A stretch of DNA of 64,000 nt from Riptortus pedestris (Eukaryota; Arthropoda; Insecta; Hemiptera; Alydidae): NCBI GenBank assembly GCA_019009955.1, contig CM032232.1, forward strand, positions 57,501,501 through 57,565,500, in the 5' to 3' direction. Position numbers and translations under genes: made by a program. Under the pieces are notes generated by a model. The model made no database searches. It was not told the DNA's origin and worked only from the letters and a program-made list of their open reading frames with translations. Below are positions 12,133 through 23,240 of the stretch, one piece after another (position 1 is the stretch's first letter; every line of letters begins with the position of its first letter).

Positions 12133-12606
12133 ATCAATCTTATTGCAAATTAAATTTACTATAAATATTGTTATATACATTTATTCTTTATCTTGAATAT
12201 TAACCGAGATATTTGCATTTTTATGAAGTCTGTGGTCGGGTATAGTTCGGCCATTTCCGCCAGTACTCGGCTCAGGTGGAAGCTTCTTCTAACCTTACCT
12301 GTCGTTTCTAACCTTACCTTACCCTTCGTTACTTTGTGAGATTTATGCAAATACGTTCTGTTCATCCGCCCCCACCCCTTCTTTAGTTCTTGGACTACTA
12401 AAATTTGAGCTATTAAAATATAAATTAATCTTACAATGCAGAAGCCGTTTCAGTTGGGAATTTATTTTAATTAACTGAAAGATTTCTCATTACCGTTTGT
12501 ATTTAATCACGGTGGTATTGTGTTACCAGTATGTATATTTCTCTATTGTAAAACGTCACATGGGAAATCTGCTTAGTTTACGCAGCCTCTGCGTGACGGA
12601 CTTTTT
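12114..12606 (+). mobile_element. HINE-like 3' half, + orientation
   Basis: It starts at GGATCGAAAAATTGTACAGA and ends CACATGGGAAATCTGCTTAG, then TTTACGCAGCCTCTGCGTGACGGAC (cited in parts). The 5' half with the microsatellite is replaced by the mariner-like element. It is very close in sequence to 43210-43712. Confidence 0.75.
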
Positions 12607-13193
12607 ATTAGTGTGTGCTGATAACAGACGAGATGAGATCGGCTATTGTCGATTCTGTTTAGCTCTTGTCGGTTTTGTTCGTGAGTTTCTGCCGAAAGTT
12701 AATTCGGCCATTTCCGTAACTGTTCGGGTCTCCTGAAATTGGTTTAGAGACTGGTGTGAGCTTCTACTTTGTGAGATATATGCAAATACTTTCTGTTGAA
12801 ACCCCCTCCCCCCTTTAGTTCTTGGACTACTAAAGTTTGAGTGAATGCGATAAAAATTATTCCGATTGATTATAAATTATAGTACTAGTTATACTAAATA
12901 GTTTTCAATGATGTTAATATGTTATTTTCAGATATATTTAAGTAATTGTGTTTCATTCCCGGTGAAGAATATGTCTCTATGTTCAACTTTGAGTGGTTGG
13001 TAGACCTGTTTGTTTACATTTTAGAAGCCGTTTCCGTTTGGAGCTTATTACAATTAACTGAAAGATTTCTCATGACCGTTTGTGTTTAATGACGGTAGTG
13101 TTGAGTGTTACTAGTATGCAGATATTTCTATAGTAAAACTTAACGTGGGAAATCTGCTTAGGTTTACACAGACCCTGAGTGACGGACTTTTTT
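12607..13193 (+). mobile_element. HINE-like 3' portion, + orientation
   Basis: It repeats the 3' module (GAAAGTTAATTCGGCCATTT, TTTAGTTCTTGGACTACTAA, CTGAAAGATTTCTCATGACC) and ends GTGGGAAATCTGCTTAGG with CCTGAGTGACGGAC. It follows the previous copy directly, forming a tandem of two 3' ends. Confidence 0.65.
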
Positions 13194-13690
13194 TACTTAG
13201 AAATGGAGAATATATGATGAGATGGCATGACTAGCGTGGGGTATCTACATAGTTAGCGCTACATCTGCGTGACCGATTTTTCAGAATATACCTATCGTAG
13301 TTTAAATATTGATTTTTTTTCTCCAGACTGACTTCATATATATAGTTTAAAATAGCCAGCGAGGTGAAATATAAGGCAAGCATATAAATTTATGTAATAA
13401 TTATTACTATAACAGCTGCTCGTGCTGATCCATTGATCCACCTGTTGATATACAGTGCAACATTTCAAAAGCCTCGGACTACTTCATTGCAGAGATTTCG
13501 TTTCTCGAATTTACTTAGACTTTAAAAGATTATTTCCTTTATGGAAACTACCACCCATTCTATACTTTTTTAACACTCGATTCCATGTATTGGTTGCAAG
13601 CAGAGATGGCATTACTAGCGTGGGGTTCTAATACTTGAGAAATGTGCTATATTTACGCACACCCTGCGTGTCTGGCTTTACTATAGTAAT
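13194..13690 (+). repeat. two HINE-like tails enclosing duplicated DNA
   Basis: GAGATGGCATGACTAGCGTGGGG (13219-13241, cited in part) recurs with one difference at 13603-13625. Each occurrence leads into a diverged HINE tail. The second runs TGAGAAATGTGCTATATTTACG to CCCTGCGTGTCTGGC. Between them lies the segment shared with 3345-3704. Confidence 0.6.
13240..13597. repeat. 360-bp duplicated segment, copy 2
   Basis: It is nearly identical to 3345-3704 and ends at the same point, TTCCATGTATTGGTTGC. The coding-like exon beyond that point in copy 1 is absent here, so the duplication covers only the sequence downstream of that exon. Confidence 0.85.
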
Positions 13691-13928
13691 GGTCGATTTG
13701 GTTAATAGATTTCGAGTATAAAGGCTTTGTGAGTGTGTTGGAGACAGCTGTTGTCCGGGAGTAAGGTCTCGCCGTGATCCTGACCAAGGCCACATCCTTA
13801 CTGCGTACAATCCACTATTCAAGTCACTCCCAGATGTAGAGTCACTATAGAATATATCACTACGCCTTCTCTTGAACATATATGTGCATTGCTGGACAAT
13901 GAATTAGCCCCTTAAGGGAAATCTGCTA
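13691..13928 (-). mobile_element. unassigned stretch ending in a HINE-like terminus
   Basis: Only the final TTAGCCCCTTAAGGGAAATC followed by TGCT is recognisable as a minus-orientation family end. The preceding 200 bp are less AT-rich and encode an 83-codon minus-strand frame (MFKRRRSDIFYSDSTSGSDL...) that I do not recognise. Confidence 0.4.
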
Positions 13929-14074
13929 ATGCCAGTAATTGACAATGTTTATTGTACTTGTTTATTTATTTTAAATGTTCCACCAACAGGCTTTGAGGCC
14001 AATTGCAAGTGGTAATGGTTACGAAATATGTTACCACATACAAACAGTGGAAAAGAAAAACAAAACAAAAACAA

Positions 14075-14747
14075 AAACAAAAAACTAAGCAGATTTCCCA
14101 TGTGAAGTCCCATGAACTGGTAACACAACACCACCGTGAGTAAATACAAAGGGTAATGAGAAATCTTTCAGTTAATTTTAATAAACTCCCAATGGGAACG
14201 GCTTCTGAATTGTAAACACATAGGTCTGCCAGCCACTCAGAGCTGAACAGATTACTGCAATTTATAATGAATCACAATAATTTATGTTTTAATAAGAACA
14301 AAAGAAGAGGGGGGGGGCAGATGAACAGAACGTATTTGCATAAATCTCACAAAGTAAAAGCTGAAACGACAAGAAAGATTAGAAGGTTCCACCAGAGCCA
14401 AGCAGTTACTGAAACGGCCGAACTAGCCCGATCACATGTCTCACACACTTCATAAAAATGCAAATATCTCGGTTAATATTCAAGATAGAGAATAAATGTA
14501 TATAACAATATTTATAGTACATTTAATTTGCAATACGATTGGTTCTATACAAATTTTCGATTCCATGCATAATAACGGAGATATTTTGAATTTTCGAAAA
14601 TCCCCCCTAAACCCCCCCACATCCTTCTAGTCCGATTTCAGCCATTAACGAACTTAATCTTTCTTTTTACATAAAACGGTTAAATATCGAGTTTCATAAC
14701 GATCAAACAAAAATTACGACCGCTAGAGCGTTAACACACATATATAT

Positions 14748-14806
<59 letters not shown>

Positions 14807-14930
14807 TAATTTTGAACGGACCTCATTTTCGTCATCTACTGGGTAGGATCGATGGACATTTGAAGAAATATTTCGAAAATCGCGCCATGAGTACGACCTC
14901 AATAGCTGATTTCCCTTTAGGATGCTAATA
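14075..14930 (-). mobile_element. HINE-like element, minus orientation
   Basis: It begins AAACTAAGCAGATTTCCCAT (the 3' hairpin itself is lost), contains CACAACACCACCGTGAGTAA and GAAAGATTAGAAGGTTCCAC, the module to GACCGCTAGAGCGTTAACA, and TA repeats (14745-14802). It ends AATAGCTGATTTCCCTTTAG then GATGCTAATA. Confidence 0.75.
14745..14802. repeat. TA microsatellite
   Basis: (TA)n in the centre of the minus-oriented HINE-like copy. Confidence 0.9.
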
Positions 14931-14951
14931 AAGGAAAAAAGAAACATTACT

Positions 14952-15630
14952 TAAAATGTCCGTCACTCAAGGGCTGCGTAAACTAAGCAGATTTCTCAGC
15001 TGCTGGTATCACACACTACTGATTTCTTCTCCCCATATATATTTTTTATTTCTAAGCAAAAATCCGATGAGTAGAAGTGCGTATTTACTGAAGACTGAAA
15101 GCAAGAAAGTAGGAATAAATCCCTAAATATTTGTGTAAAGAAAAAAGTATATATCAAGAAATTGTGGATCATCAATAGTTTAACAATATTGGATCTATAA
15201 CATTTTTTGGTTCGGCTCATAATAACAAAGAAATTTTGACTTTACATATTACCCCCTATTCCTTGTCCTATTTCAACCATTAACGAATATGACTTTTAGA
15301 GTTGAATAAAGCGGATTTTGAATACAAGCGTTAGCATGTATCTCATCTAGCAAAGATCTGTCGAAAACAATATTGGGTATTCACTCTTGGAAAGAGGCAT
15401 GATAAATTCATTTATTATTAAAGAGCGATGACGAAAATTGGAGGTTTAGTAAATGCTGAAAATTAAAAAATAAAAATAAAAAAATAAAAAAATTAAAAGT
15501 AAAAATCTTGGTTAATATTTAAGATAACTCGGTTAATTAAAAGAGTTGTTTACAACATTGCATTTGCAACACAGTCGTATATGTACAATTTTTGGTCCGA
15601 ATCATAGTAACGGAGATATTAGATTGAGAG
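14952..15630 (-). mobile_element. HINE-like element, B subfamily, minus orientation
   Basis: It begins AATGTCCGTCACTCAAGGGC, then GCTGGTATCACACACTACTG, TTTCTAAGCAAAAATCCGATG and GTAGAAGTGCGTATTTACTG. This longer subfamily has several copies of the internal module (ACAATTGTAGAGCATCAATAG-type, GGTTCTATAACATTTTTC-type, CGAATCCCC-type). It is truncated before the microsatellite. Confidence 0.65.
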
Positions 15631-15740
15631 AAATCGGCTATTAATGTAGTATTCATGACCCAATTTTCGAAAAATGTCGTCAAATGTTCATAGATTCTAT
15701 CTAGGAGATGGCAAAACACATCCAACTATCACCCGCAAAT
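15631..15740 (+). mobile_element. HINE-like 5' fragment
   Basis: It carries AGAGAAATCGGCTATTAATG, CGAAAAATGTCGTCAAATG and TCTATCTAGGAGATGGC, the region just left of the microsatellite in full copies. Confidence 0.6.
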
Positions 15741-15874
15741 ATCTAGAAAACTGAAACTGATTTGCAATGGGGTATGTAATCTAACCTGGAAATATAATAA
15801 TAACACCTAAAAAATATGGCAGTAGAATAAAATATAAAGTAATGCAATCAAAATGTATATAATATAAATGAAAT

Positions 15875-16180
15875 AAGCTGTAATACATGCAATGGTGCTT
15901 ATATAGGTGAATCCTTGCAACTGGCAAATAAAAGGTTAAAGCAACACGTAAAAAGAATTGAAAATAACGAAAATTAAAATACTTTGACGGATCATTCCAT
16001 GTCCAAGAAACACGCCTTCAATTTTGAAAACGGTCAACTAATCGATAAAGAAATAAATAATATTAAACAAAAAATAAAAGAGAGTATTCGCACAAAAAAA
16101 AAAAAAAAAAAAAACAGTAACAAAAAATCAGAAATCAAATACCTTAATCATATATTCTACAACAATTTATCTTAAAATAG
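15875..16180 (+). pseudogene. Penelope-like element, GIY-YIG endonuclease fragment
   Basis: Two interrupted segments read as the C-terminal GIY-YIG endonuclease of a Penelope-like retroelement. The first contains CNTCNGAYIGES (the CNG-xYIGET core) followed by LANKRLKQHVKRIE. After a stop, the second contains TDHSMSKKHAFNFENGQLID, matching the family's 'HS...H.F.F.N..I' block, then KQKIKESIR. In active elements this domain nicks target DNA for reverse transcription. The upstream reverse transcriptase is absent, there is at least one stop, and an A19 tract breaks the frame at 16094. The identification rests on motif order, not a search. Confidence 0.6.
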
Positions 16181-16560
16181 TCGATTTTAAATTATGAAGC
16201 GAAATAATCGAGTTCCAGATTGGAAGTGAAAATAATCGATCTATATTCAGGTGACTTAACCTGCTTCAGGTACCTCAGTTTTAATGACTTCCCTAGTACG
16301 GAAGGGTCTTTCTCAATGAATGTAAAAGGGAACGAGCACTCCAGAACTGTAAGTAAGCACTCTGTAATTCAATTTAATAAATACATTATTTTAGTCCAAA
16401 CTTCTTAATTTGTTATGAGGCAATGAGTTATCACTGATTTTTTTAAAAATGAATCTAATTATTTTTTGAAAAGGAATGTCTCCTGAAGAGGTGGTAGAAA
16501 ACCATGAAACACGTAGGGCAATGTGAATAAAGTTTCTTAGGAAAGAAAGGTGGTTTATTG
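16181..16560 (+). mobile_element. probable Penelope-like 3' tail
   Basis: AT-rich DNA followed by CTCCTGAAGAGGTGGTAGAA and CATGAAACACGTAGGGCAATG, resembling the 'CTGAAGA..GG....GAAACACGT' 3' ends common in such retroelements. This is inferred from adjacency and motif. Confidence 0.4.
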
Positions 16561-16683
16561 GTGGCCCTTGCCATTGAACTATGAATAAGAATATAAGAAT
16601 ATTGGGTCCAAAATAAGAACAATATATATTTAGAACTAATCTAGTTAAACTATTGATGCTCTATAATTGGTGTTCTAAACATT

Positions 16684-16803
16684 TTAGCAGATTTCCCTTG
16701 AGCGAAATCAGCTATTGAGGTCGTACTCATGACGCGAGTTTTGAAAAATATCCTCAAATGTCCATCGATCCTACCCAGGAGATGACGAAAATGAGGTCCG
16801 TTC

Positions 16804-16871
<68 letters not shown>

Positions 16872-17312
16872 CTGTTAACGCTCTAGCGGTCGCAATTTTT
16901 GTTTGATCGTTACCAAACTCGGAATTTAATCGTTTTATGTAAAAAGGAAGATCAAGTTCGTTAATGGCTGAAATCGGTCCAGTGGGAGGGGGGGTTTAGA
17001 GGGGGGATTTTCGGAAAATTCGAAATATCTCCGTTATTATGCGTCGGATCGAAAAATTGTATAAAATCAATCTTATTGCAAATTAAATTTACTATAAATA
17101 TTGTTCTATACATTTATTCCCTATCTTGAATATTAACCGAGATATTTGTATTTTTATTAAATTTGGGCCGATAACGGATTTTTGAATTTCCCTCCAAAAC
17201 CTAGTTCGGCTCTTTGCCGTAACTGTTGGGCTCTTGTATGGAGATTTCTCTATTGTATTACTTCACGTGGGAAATATGCTCAGTTTACACAGCCCCTGCG
17301 TGACAGACTTCT
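16684..17312 (+). mobile_element. HINE-like element, + orientation, near complete
   Basis: One of the cleanest copies. It starts TTAGCAGATTTCCCTTGAGC, and CAAAATTATATATA leads into (TA)n at 16808-16867. TTTGTCTGTTAACGCTCTAG follows. It ends CACGTGGGAAATATGCTCAG then TTTACACAGCCCCTGCGTGACAGAC (cited in parts). There is no open reading frame, consistent with a non-autonomous element. Confidence 0.8.
16808..16867. repeat. TA microsatellite
   Basis: About 30 TA units in the centre of the HINE-like copy. Confidence 0.95.
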
Positions 17313-17947
17313 TCATGAATACAACTGTTGAGGGAAATGCGCTAAAATAAATATTGAACGTATCAAATTCTTGTATCAATAAAGAATCAGCGCATCAATG
17401 AATAGCCCATCAAAGGATGTTAGAGGAATAGCGGAAGTTTGAGAACCTCCTGAGGCTTGTGAAACCCCCCAAGGACTCTAACCTGCTTACCAGGGGTTGT
17501 TTGCTTTAAGACTTTAAGGCGCGATAGGTGCAAACAAGTTGGAGTACAGCAATAAATATTTGCCAGCTGAGAAGCGTGCAATATTTGACTATACAGCTGA
17601 TAATGAAACGCTACGGCTGAATGGAGTAGGCAATGACATTGCCAGGAGAAGGTCTTGGAAGTATCTAAATGAACTTGTGGTTGAGCGTGGCTGGTGATGG
17701 CCTATGCCAGGTTCAAGGCGAACTGAGTCACCTCCCAGCCTCAAGCAATAGATCCGCCATATAAACCAAGGTCAGTACGGTGATTAAGTTCTCTTGCTCT
17801 ACGAGGAGTAAGATGTGTGATTCGCATTTGATGGAGTTTTATACGTTTTCTCCTACGGATCAGCTGGAATAATATATTATACAACTGGCAGTGGCTACCG
17901 ACGGGACATGAGCAAACTTGGATGAATAAACAAGCCCTATTTTCCCA
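17313..17947. other. unassigned, with a short coding-like stretch
   Basis: GC content rises at 17430-17830. A + strand frame at about 17554-17697 reads KYLPAEKRAIFDYTADNETL and NDIARRRSWKYLNELVVERG, then stops; further fragments follow in the same region. I do not recognise the family. It could be a decayed transposon gene or a gene fragment. Confidence 0.35.
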
Positions 17948-18080
17948 GTTTTAGCAGGTTTCCCCAAAAGGAAATCAGCTATTGAAGTTCTACTCAAGAT
18001 GCAGTTATCGGAAAATCTTTTCCCGTCCATTGATCCAGCCTAGTAAACGACGAAAATTATATCTGGTTCAAAATTGTACA
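17948..18080 (+). mobile_element. HINE-like 5' fragment
   Basis: It reads TTTTAGCAGGTTTCCCCAAA, AGGAAATCAGCTATTGAAG and CCATTGATCCAGCCTAG, and breaks off where a minus-orientation copy begins. Confidence 0.65.
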
Positions 18081-18620
18081 TATGCCCGTCTCGCAGGGGC
18101 TGCGTAAACTAAGCAGATTTCCCAGTAGAAAGTATAACACAATTGTGATCTCAAATTGTGCTGTGGCATATTTCCTATTTCTATGAAGAAAAAAAAACAC
18201 ATGATTAAAATGGGGGGGGGGGGGGTTACTGAAGGCTGAAAACAAGAAAGTACGAATAACCCGCTGACTACTTGAGTTTCGATAGAAAATGCCTACAACA
18301 GCAATTGTAGACCATGACGAGTTTAACGAGGTTGGTCCAATAATATTTTACTATCCGACACATAATAAAGAAGATATTTGGAATTTTCGAATTCCTTTCT
18401 AAACCCCTACTATTCTAAGTCCGGCTTCAGCCAATAACAAATATAATCATTAGCGTTAACTTTACCAAACAAGAGCATAAAATCTTAATTGATGACGTCA
18501 TTTAGCAACGAATTTGCATGTATCATGTAAAATAATTGATCTTTAGCTTTACAGTAAACGCTTATATAACGAGTTTGGTAAAGATTAAACAAAAATGGCG
18601 ACCTCGGGAGTGGTAATAGA
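18081..18620 (-). mobile_element. HINE-like element, B subfamily, minus orientation
   Basis: It begins GCCCGTCTCGCAGGGGCTGC with CTAAGCAGATTTCCCAG, then the B block (AAAATGGGGGGG, ACTGAAGGCTGAAAACAAG). It ends near GGCGACCTCGGGAGTGGTAA, the diverged GACCGCTAGAGCGTTAACA site. Confidence 0.65.
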
Positions 18621-19250
18621 CCCCCTTTTTGTAGAAGTGGGGATGACAAGATCAAAAATTCTAAATATTTCCGTTACAATGAGATTTTTGAATAATACTT
18701 TTCTCTATCTCCGGAATATAATCCAAAATATTTGCATTTTTAATTTTCAGACTAACTCTCATAAGTAACTCTCATTTTTAGTCATTGCACTTAAACGAAT
18801 AAGTCCAAAAATCATGAAACATCTTATTCCAAGTGTTAATAGCAAATATTGTTTTCATATGGCCTTTGATATGTAATTTACTTGCAAATACTTTACAAAG
18901 TGTGTTAACGTGGATTCTTGACACGAATATGTTCATTTAATTTACGACATTCTCAATAATTAGCAATTGCATTCAAAATATTCGTTAATGCGTAATAAGA
19001 AGAGGGGGGGGGGTCGAGGGGGAATTCGAAAATTCAAAATATTAAAGTAAATATGAGTTGTATCAAAACATGTTATAGAACAATTTTTTTTCTACTATCG
19101 ATGCTCTACAATTGTTGTCCTCTATATTTTCTCATATTTCAAATATTAATTGAGTAAATGTGCTTTTTTGTGTTCAGCCTTAGTAAATCCCTTTATTTTA
19201 CTCATCGGATTTTTTCTTAGAAATTGAGATAACCCGTGTTCCGTTATACA
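18621..19250 (+). mobile_element. HINE-like internal modules, + orientation
   Basis: Two successive diverged modules are visible: AAATATTTCCGTTACAATGAG and later AATATTAAAGTAAATATGAG, each followed by CAATTGTTGTCC- or TTCTCTATCTCCGGAATAT-type sequence. They end at ACTCATCGGATTTTTTCTTA without the terminal hairpin. Confidence 0.55.
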
Positions 19251-19299
19251 ATTAGTTCAAATTCCATTAATACTTTTTATAAAATTTATCAATTTAATT

Positions 19300-20226
19300 A
19301 TATATATATAAAATTGTAACCTCTGTCTGTACATTGATTTTTTTCGCGAAATTTCAAGATAACTTTTCGTTTCACATGTCAAAGACACCATAACTGCATT
19401 TTGTTTCTTTGGTGTCTGTTTGTTTGTTTATTTGTTTGTTTGTTTGTTACCTTTTCACGCATAAACGGCTGAAACGAATTTTATGAAACTTGGTATGTAT
19501 ATTACTACTAACCCAACTTAGACTTTAGGCTATATTAATATCCTCTGAGACGAACAGGAGTGGGGGTTATAAGGGAAGTCAGAAATTAAAAATAGCGATA
19601 TTTCGTTTCCTATTGGTTTTTCGGCAAATATGAACATAACAAAAGTTGTTTATTTTATTTTTTGGAGTAACTTTTGTTATATCAACTTTGGTCGTATACC
19701 TAAGTATAAAAGAGTTATATACGTTAAAAACTACTGCGGAAGTCAACAATTTTATTTGGCACAAAAAATTCAACCGAACTAAACCAAACTAGGTATGTGA
19801 ATTAGCACTAACGTCTTCCTTGTAATAAGCCATACTAACATTTCTAGGGACGGACAGGAGTGGGGGTTGTAAGGGAGGTGTGAAATAAAAATAGTGATAT
19901 TTCGTTTCCTATTGGGGTTTCGGCAAATATGCACATAACACAAGTTGTTTATTTTGTTATTTAGAGAAAGTTGCTCAACAATTCTTTTCAATATGAACTC
20001 CCAGGTACCTCACCTGGAAAAATTAATTCAAATCTATGTAAATATTTTGTCCTTAATAATTCAAATCTATGTATAATGTACAGGAAACGGGAAATATGAC
20101 AATATGGGGGACAGTGAAGTCTTACATAAAAAATTAATTTTATTATTAAAAAATCCACAGCAACGACGGGTATAAACCCTAAACACTGGGACGGTTAAAT
20201 GTTAAAATATTGTGCAAAATAAAGCC
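19300..20226 (+). mobile_element. Helitron, 3' end lost
   Basis: It starts TATATATATAAAATTGTAAC with CTCTGTCTGTACATTGATTT and CGCATAAACGGCTGAAACGA. Two internal units follow at about 298-bp spacing (GAAACTTGGTATGTATATTA at about 19483; AAACTAGGTATGTGAATTAG at about 19784). The terminal hairpin and CTAGT are missing; homology stops at AAATAAAGCCTTA. Confidence 0.7.
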
Positions 20227-20374
20227 TTAAATAAATATATTAATAAAGTATATTATAAATTAATTTCTTTAGCAATCGTAATTTCAGTCTACATATATAA
20301 TAAGCATATTTAATTTATTGAAATGCGTTGTTATTAGTCTTAAATTAATTAAAGTATAACATGTTTATTAAATG

Positions 20375-20735
20375 ATAAGAATCTTGTCCCACCTTAAATA
20401 TGCAATGTACCTGATCATGAATTTTTTTATGACAAATATTTTGTAGTTTTATTTAATATATTCAGTATTCATGTTGTGTATGAAAACATCCTTTAGACAT
20501 GAAGTTCTTTAATTTATTTTTAAACAAGGAATATTTTTTTATACATTTAATGCTTTCGGATGTGCGTTAATAAAGAATTTTTATCCCTGAACATGATATA
20601 CTTTTCTGAAAATATTTATGTTTTAGACTAGAGGTCTGAGGCATGTATATTTTTTATGATAAAGTGTTAAAATACTACTGTAAAACAATTTAATGTTTTG
20701 TATCACAAACAGTATTGTTTGGTACACATATATTG
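20375..20735 (+). repeat. family C dispersed repeat, copy 2
   Basis: It matches 5935-6265 in the same order: TATGACAAATATTTTGTAGT, ATGAAAACATCCTTTAGACA, TTTATACATTTAATGCTTTC, TTATCCCTGAACATGATATA and TTTGTATCACAAACAGTATT. It extends upstream (CACCTTAAATATGCAATGTA), as does the 61.65-kb copy. Confidence 0.6.
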
Positions 20736-21419
20736 AATGGAAAGACATTATTTCTTTATTAGACTCACTAAGGAGTGGACGATAGTGGTTATCTCTGTGC
20801 ATAGTCTAAAGCTTCAAAACTGTACTTAACATATGAGGCGCAAGCAGACAGTGTTTCAAACCAAATAATTAATTTTTGAATACTACAAAATAATTCTGTC
20901 ACCGCTGGTATAAATTATTAATGGGCGTTAGGCGGGCGTTGGAAACTAGATCCTAAATGAGTTTTGTTGTCGAAGGCTGCCCTTGGCATTTGCGAAGGTA
21001 GCCATTAGCAGCGAGGCATATAGAGACACGGGGACCTGTTGATTCGAGCCGCCCATCCCTATTACTCCTGGATCAGCTGTTGTATATTATTCATTTCCAA
21101 CGAATATATTATTATTTATTTCAAAATACATTGATAAAACTGAAAGGCAGTTCCGAAATAGTAACAAGCATGTCACTTAGAAGCGGCGTAAAATAAGAAG
21201 AGATCACATGCTAAGTATCCTCTACTTCTTCCAAAATAATAAACCTTTGTAAATTAGCGTGGAGTCTAATTGAACAGATCTAAGAAAATCAATTGTCCAT
21301 TATAGGACAATTATATAATAGGAAATGTGTAAAAAGGGGCTGAAATTTAAGCTGGATATGAAATGTATAGGGGCTCAGGTACTCTAAGGAAAATTAAAAT
21401 GAACTTGTTTTGCAATAAA
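20736..21419. other. unassigned
   Basis: There is a locally less AT-rich patch at 20920-21080. No frame, repeat end or RNA gene was recognised. Confidence 0.4.
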
Positions 21420-21500
21420 AATTCCTTCGTGCAGAGGCTTCTAAAATTGCGTCATGAGTACAAACGCATTAGGTGATTTCCCTTAAGGAGAATCTGCTAG
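21420..21500 (-). mobile_element. HINE-like terminal fragment, minus orientation
   Basis: It contains TAAAATTGCGTCATGAGTAC, TTAGGTGATTTCCCTTAAGG and GAATCTGCT, the left-end sequence of the family in reverse. Confidence 0.6.
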
Positions 21501-21574
21501 AACAGGACAATCCATAATCATAATAAGATTCAAGAATATGCTTTAATCGCCCCACCTCCAACGTAAACGTTTCT

Positions 21575-21745
21575 AGAAAATAGTACCATTTTCAGGGCAT
21601 AAACTCTTTAAAATTCTACCCGAATGAACTAAATCTATAAAAAAAATATCGTTTGTTTTAAGAATAAATTCCAGAACTACATGTCTGAAAGACGTTTTTA
21701 TCCAGAATATGAATATTATAAAAAAAGTTTTAAGTATTAAATATA
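21575..21745 (-). repeat. family C dispersed repeat, copy 3 (reverse)
   Basis: In reverse complement the sequence holds the family C blocks 'AGAGTTTATGCCCTGAAAAT', 'CAGACATGTAGTTCTGG' and 'GATTTAG'. It is diverged and partial. Confidence 0.45.
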
Positions 21746-22060
21746 ACTTCAGTATAGCTGTTATAGTACTCGGTCAACAAATAAGTTATGCCCCTGTATT
21801 TCGTCTTTACATGGAGGGAAGTTTCTCAACTTTTATAGAGTATGCCATCCTTTAATAAATAAATCTGAGACTAATAACAAAGTATTTCAATAAATTAAAA
21901 ATGAATGTTATATATTTATATAGCATATAAAATTGGAGTATACTCGTATACATAGACCTTTTGAATTGCATGCCATACTTTTGGGACTGTCACACATACA
22001 GACTACAACACATGTTACACAACACATGTTACACAATACATGTTAGTTGTTTACTTTCCT
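21746..22060. other. unassigned
   Basis: AT-rich; imperfect direct repeats of ACACATGTTACACAACA occur at 22004-22043. No gene was seen before the LINE fragment. Confidence 0.4.
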
Positions 22061-22500
22061 TCAAAAAGATTTACAAAACTCATCCCTTAGTTATTCAGAT
22101 TCTAGGACAAATTTCAAAATTAAAGGCAAAAATGACAATGATGTGGGTTCCAGGACATAAGAACATTGGACGTACAAACGACGTGGACAAACTTGTCAAA
22201 CATGCAACCCAGAGACAATTTTGTAACTTTAACTTACTGACCCTACCAGATTTACATTAACAAATACTACAGACAACATTAAATGAATGACAAAATTGTT
22301 GGCAGAAAATCATCTGCGAGAAATAAAGTCTTTTATAAGCGAGTAGCCATCCAGCAGACGTACAGAATTGTACTAACGGGACATAGGATAGGACACACAC
22401 ATTAACGTAATCTTACCTTATGACAGCAGAAATACCTCAATGCAGAACCATTAAGCATTTAACACTTACTAACTGCAGAAACATTGAATTTGACCTCACT
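22061..22500 (+). pseudogene. Jockey-like LINE, RNase H fragment
   Basis: The frame ending at 22260 reads SFKKIYKTHPLVIQILGQIS, then MMWVPGHKNIGRTNDVDKLV, matching the RNase H C-terminal block 'F.WVPGH.GI.GNE.AD.LAK' of Jockey-type LINE polyproteins. The usual GNE is changed to RTN, and the Asp-Lys-Leu of 'ADELAK' is retained. After stops, 22360-22400 reads VVLTGHRIGHTH-like sequence in another frame, followed by ECPQCR-like PQCRT, the expected downstream block. The rest of the polyprotein is missing. Confidence 0.65.
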
Positions 22501-22504
22501 AAAC

Positions 22505-22660
22505 CCTAGTAGAGCGGCGAGTTTGTTTACTGCTTTGGCAATAGGAGTTTATTTAGTGACAGGCTCATTAAATACAATCCTTATCCCACCCTGGCTAGAA
22601 AGGGTGACAACCTGCAGATAATCCGTCACAATTATATGCAGAAACAATAAATACATAAAA
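22505..22660 (+). repeat. tRNA-derived SINE, + copy
   Basis: It carries GAGCGGCGAGTTTGTTTACT (decayed B box), GGCAATAGGAGTTTATTTAG, ATCCTTATCCCACCCTGGC and ACCTGCAGATAATCCGTC. Confidence 0.65.
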
Positions 22661-22916
22661 TAAAAAATAATAATAATAATTCAATTAATACATTTAATAA
22701 ATCTATCAATTTAATAAATTACATATGTTATTTATTGATTACATAATAGTGAAAAATATTATCTATAGGAATTGTCACTATTTCTAAATACGGAGCATGA
22801 TTAAACGAATAAGCGAAAATTAAATTTATTGGTGAAAATGTTTTGCTGTCTGGGCTAAATTCTTCGTTTCAATGCATCGGATCAAAAAATTGCCATAGAA
22901 CATAATTTGAAGATTA

Positions 22917-23240
22917 TTTAGCAGATTTCCTATAAGGGAAATCAGCTATTGAGGTTGTACTTATGAAGCGATTTTAGAATAGTGTTCTCAAGTGTCCATC
23001 GATCCTACCTAATAGATGACGATAATTAGGCTGCTCAAAATTATATATAATATATTGTGATAGATGAATATACGTGTGATATATGATGTGAAGATGGATA
23101 TACTTGTTTTTTTGCTGATTGTTGTCAAACTCAGAATTAAACGTTTTATTTAAAATTATAGATCAAGTTCATAATTAATGGAAATCGGACCAGAAGAAAG
23201 GGGGGGGGGTAAGGGAATCAGAAATTCGATATCTCGTTAT
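22917..23240 (+). mobile_element. HINE-like element, 3' truncated
   Basis: It starts TTTAGCAGATTTCCTATAAG with TCCATCGATCCTACCTAATAG and ATTATATATAATATATTG (a shortened microsatellite), then GATCAAGTTCATAATTAATG. It stops after GAAATTCGATATCTCGTTATG. Confidence 0.65.

Noticed and set aside
13628..13879. 83-codon minus-strand frame (MFKRRRSDIFYSDS...)
   Set aside because: Composition is less AT-driven but it overlaps a HINE-like tail at one end and no family or splice site was recognised; kept only as a remark.
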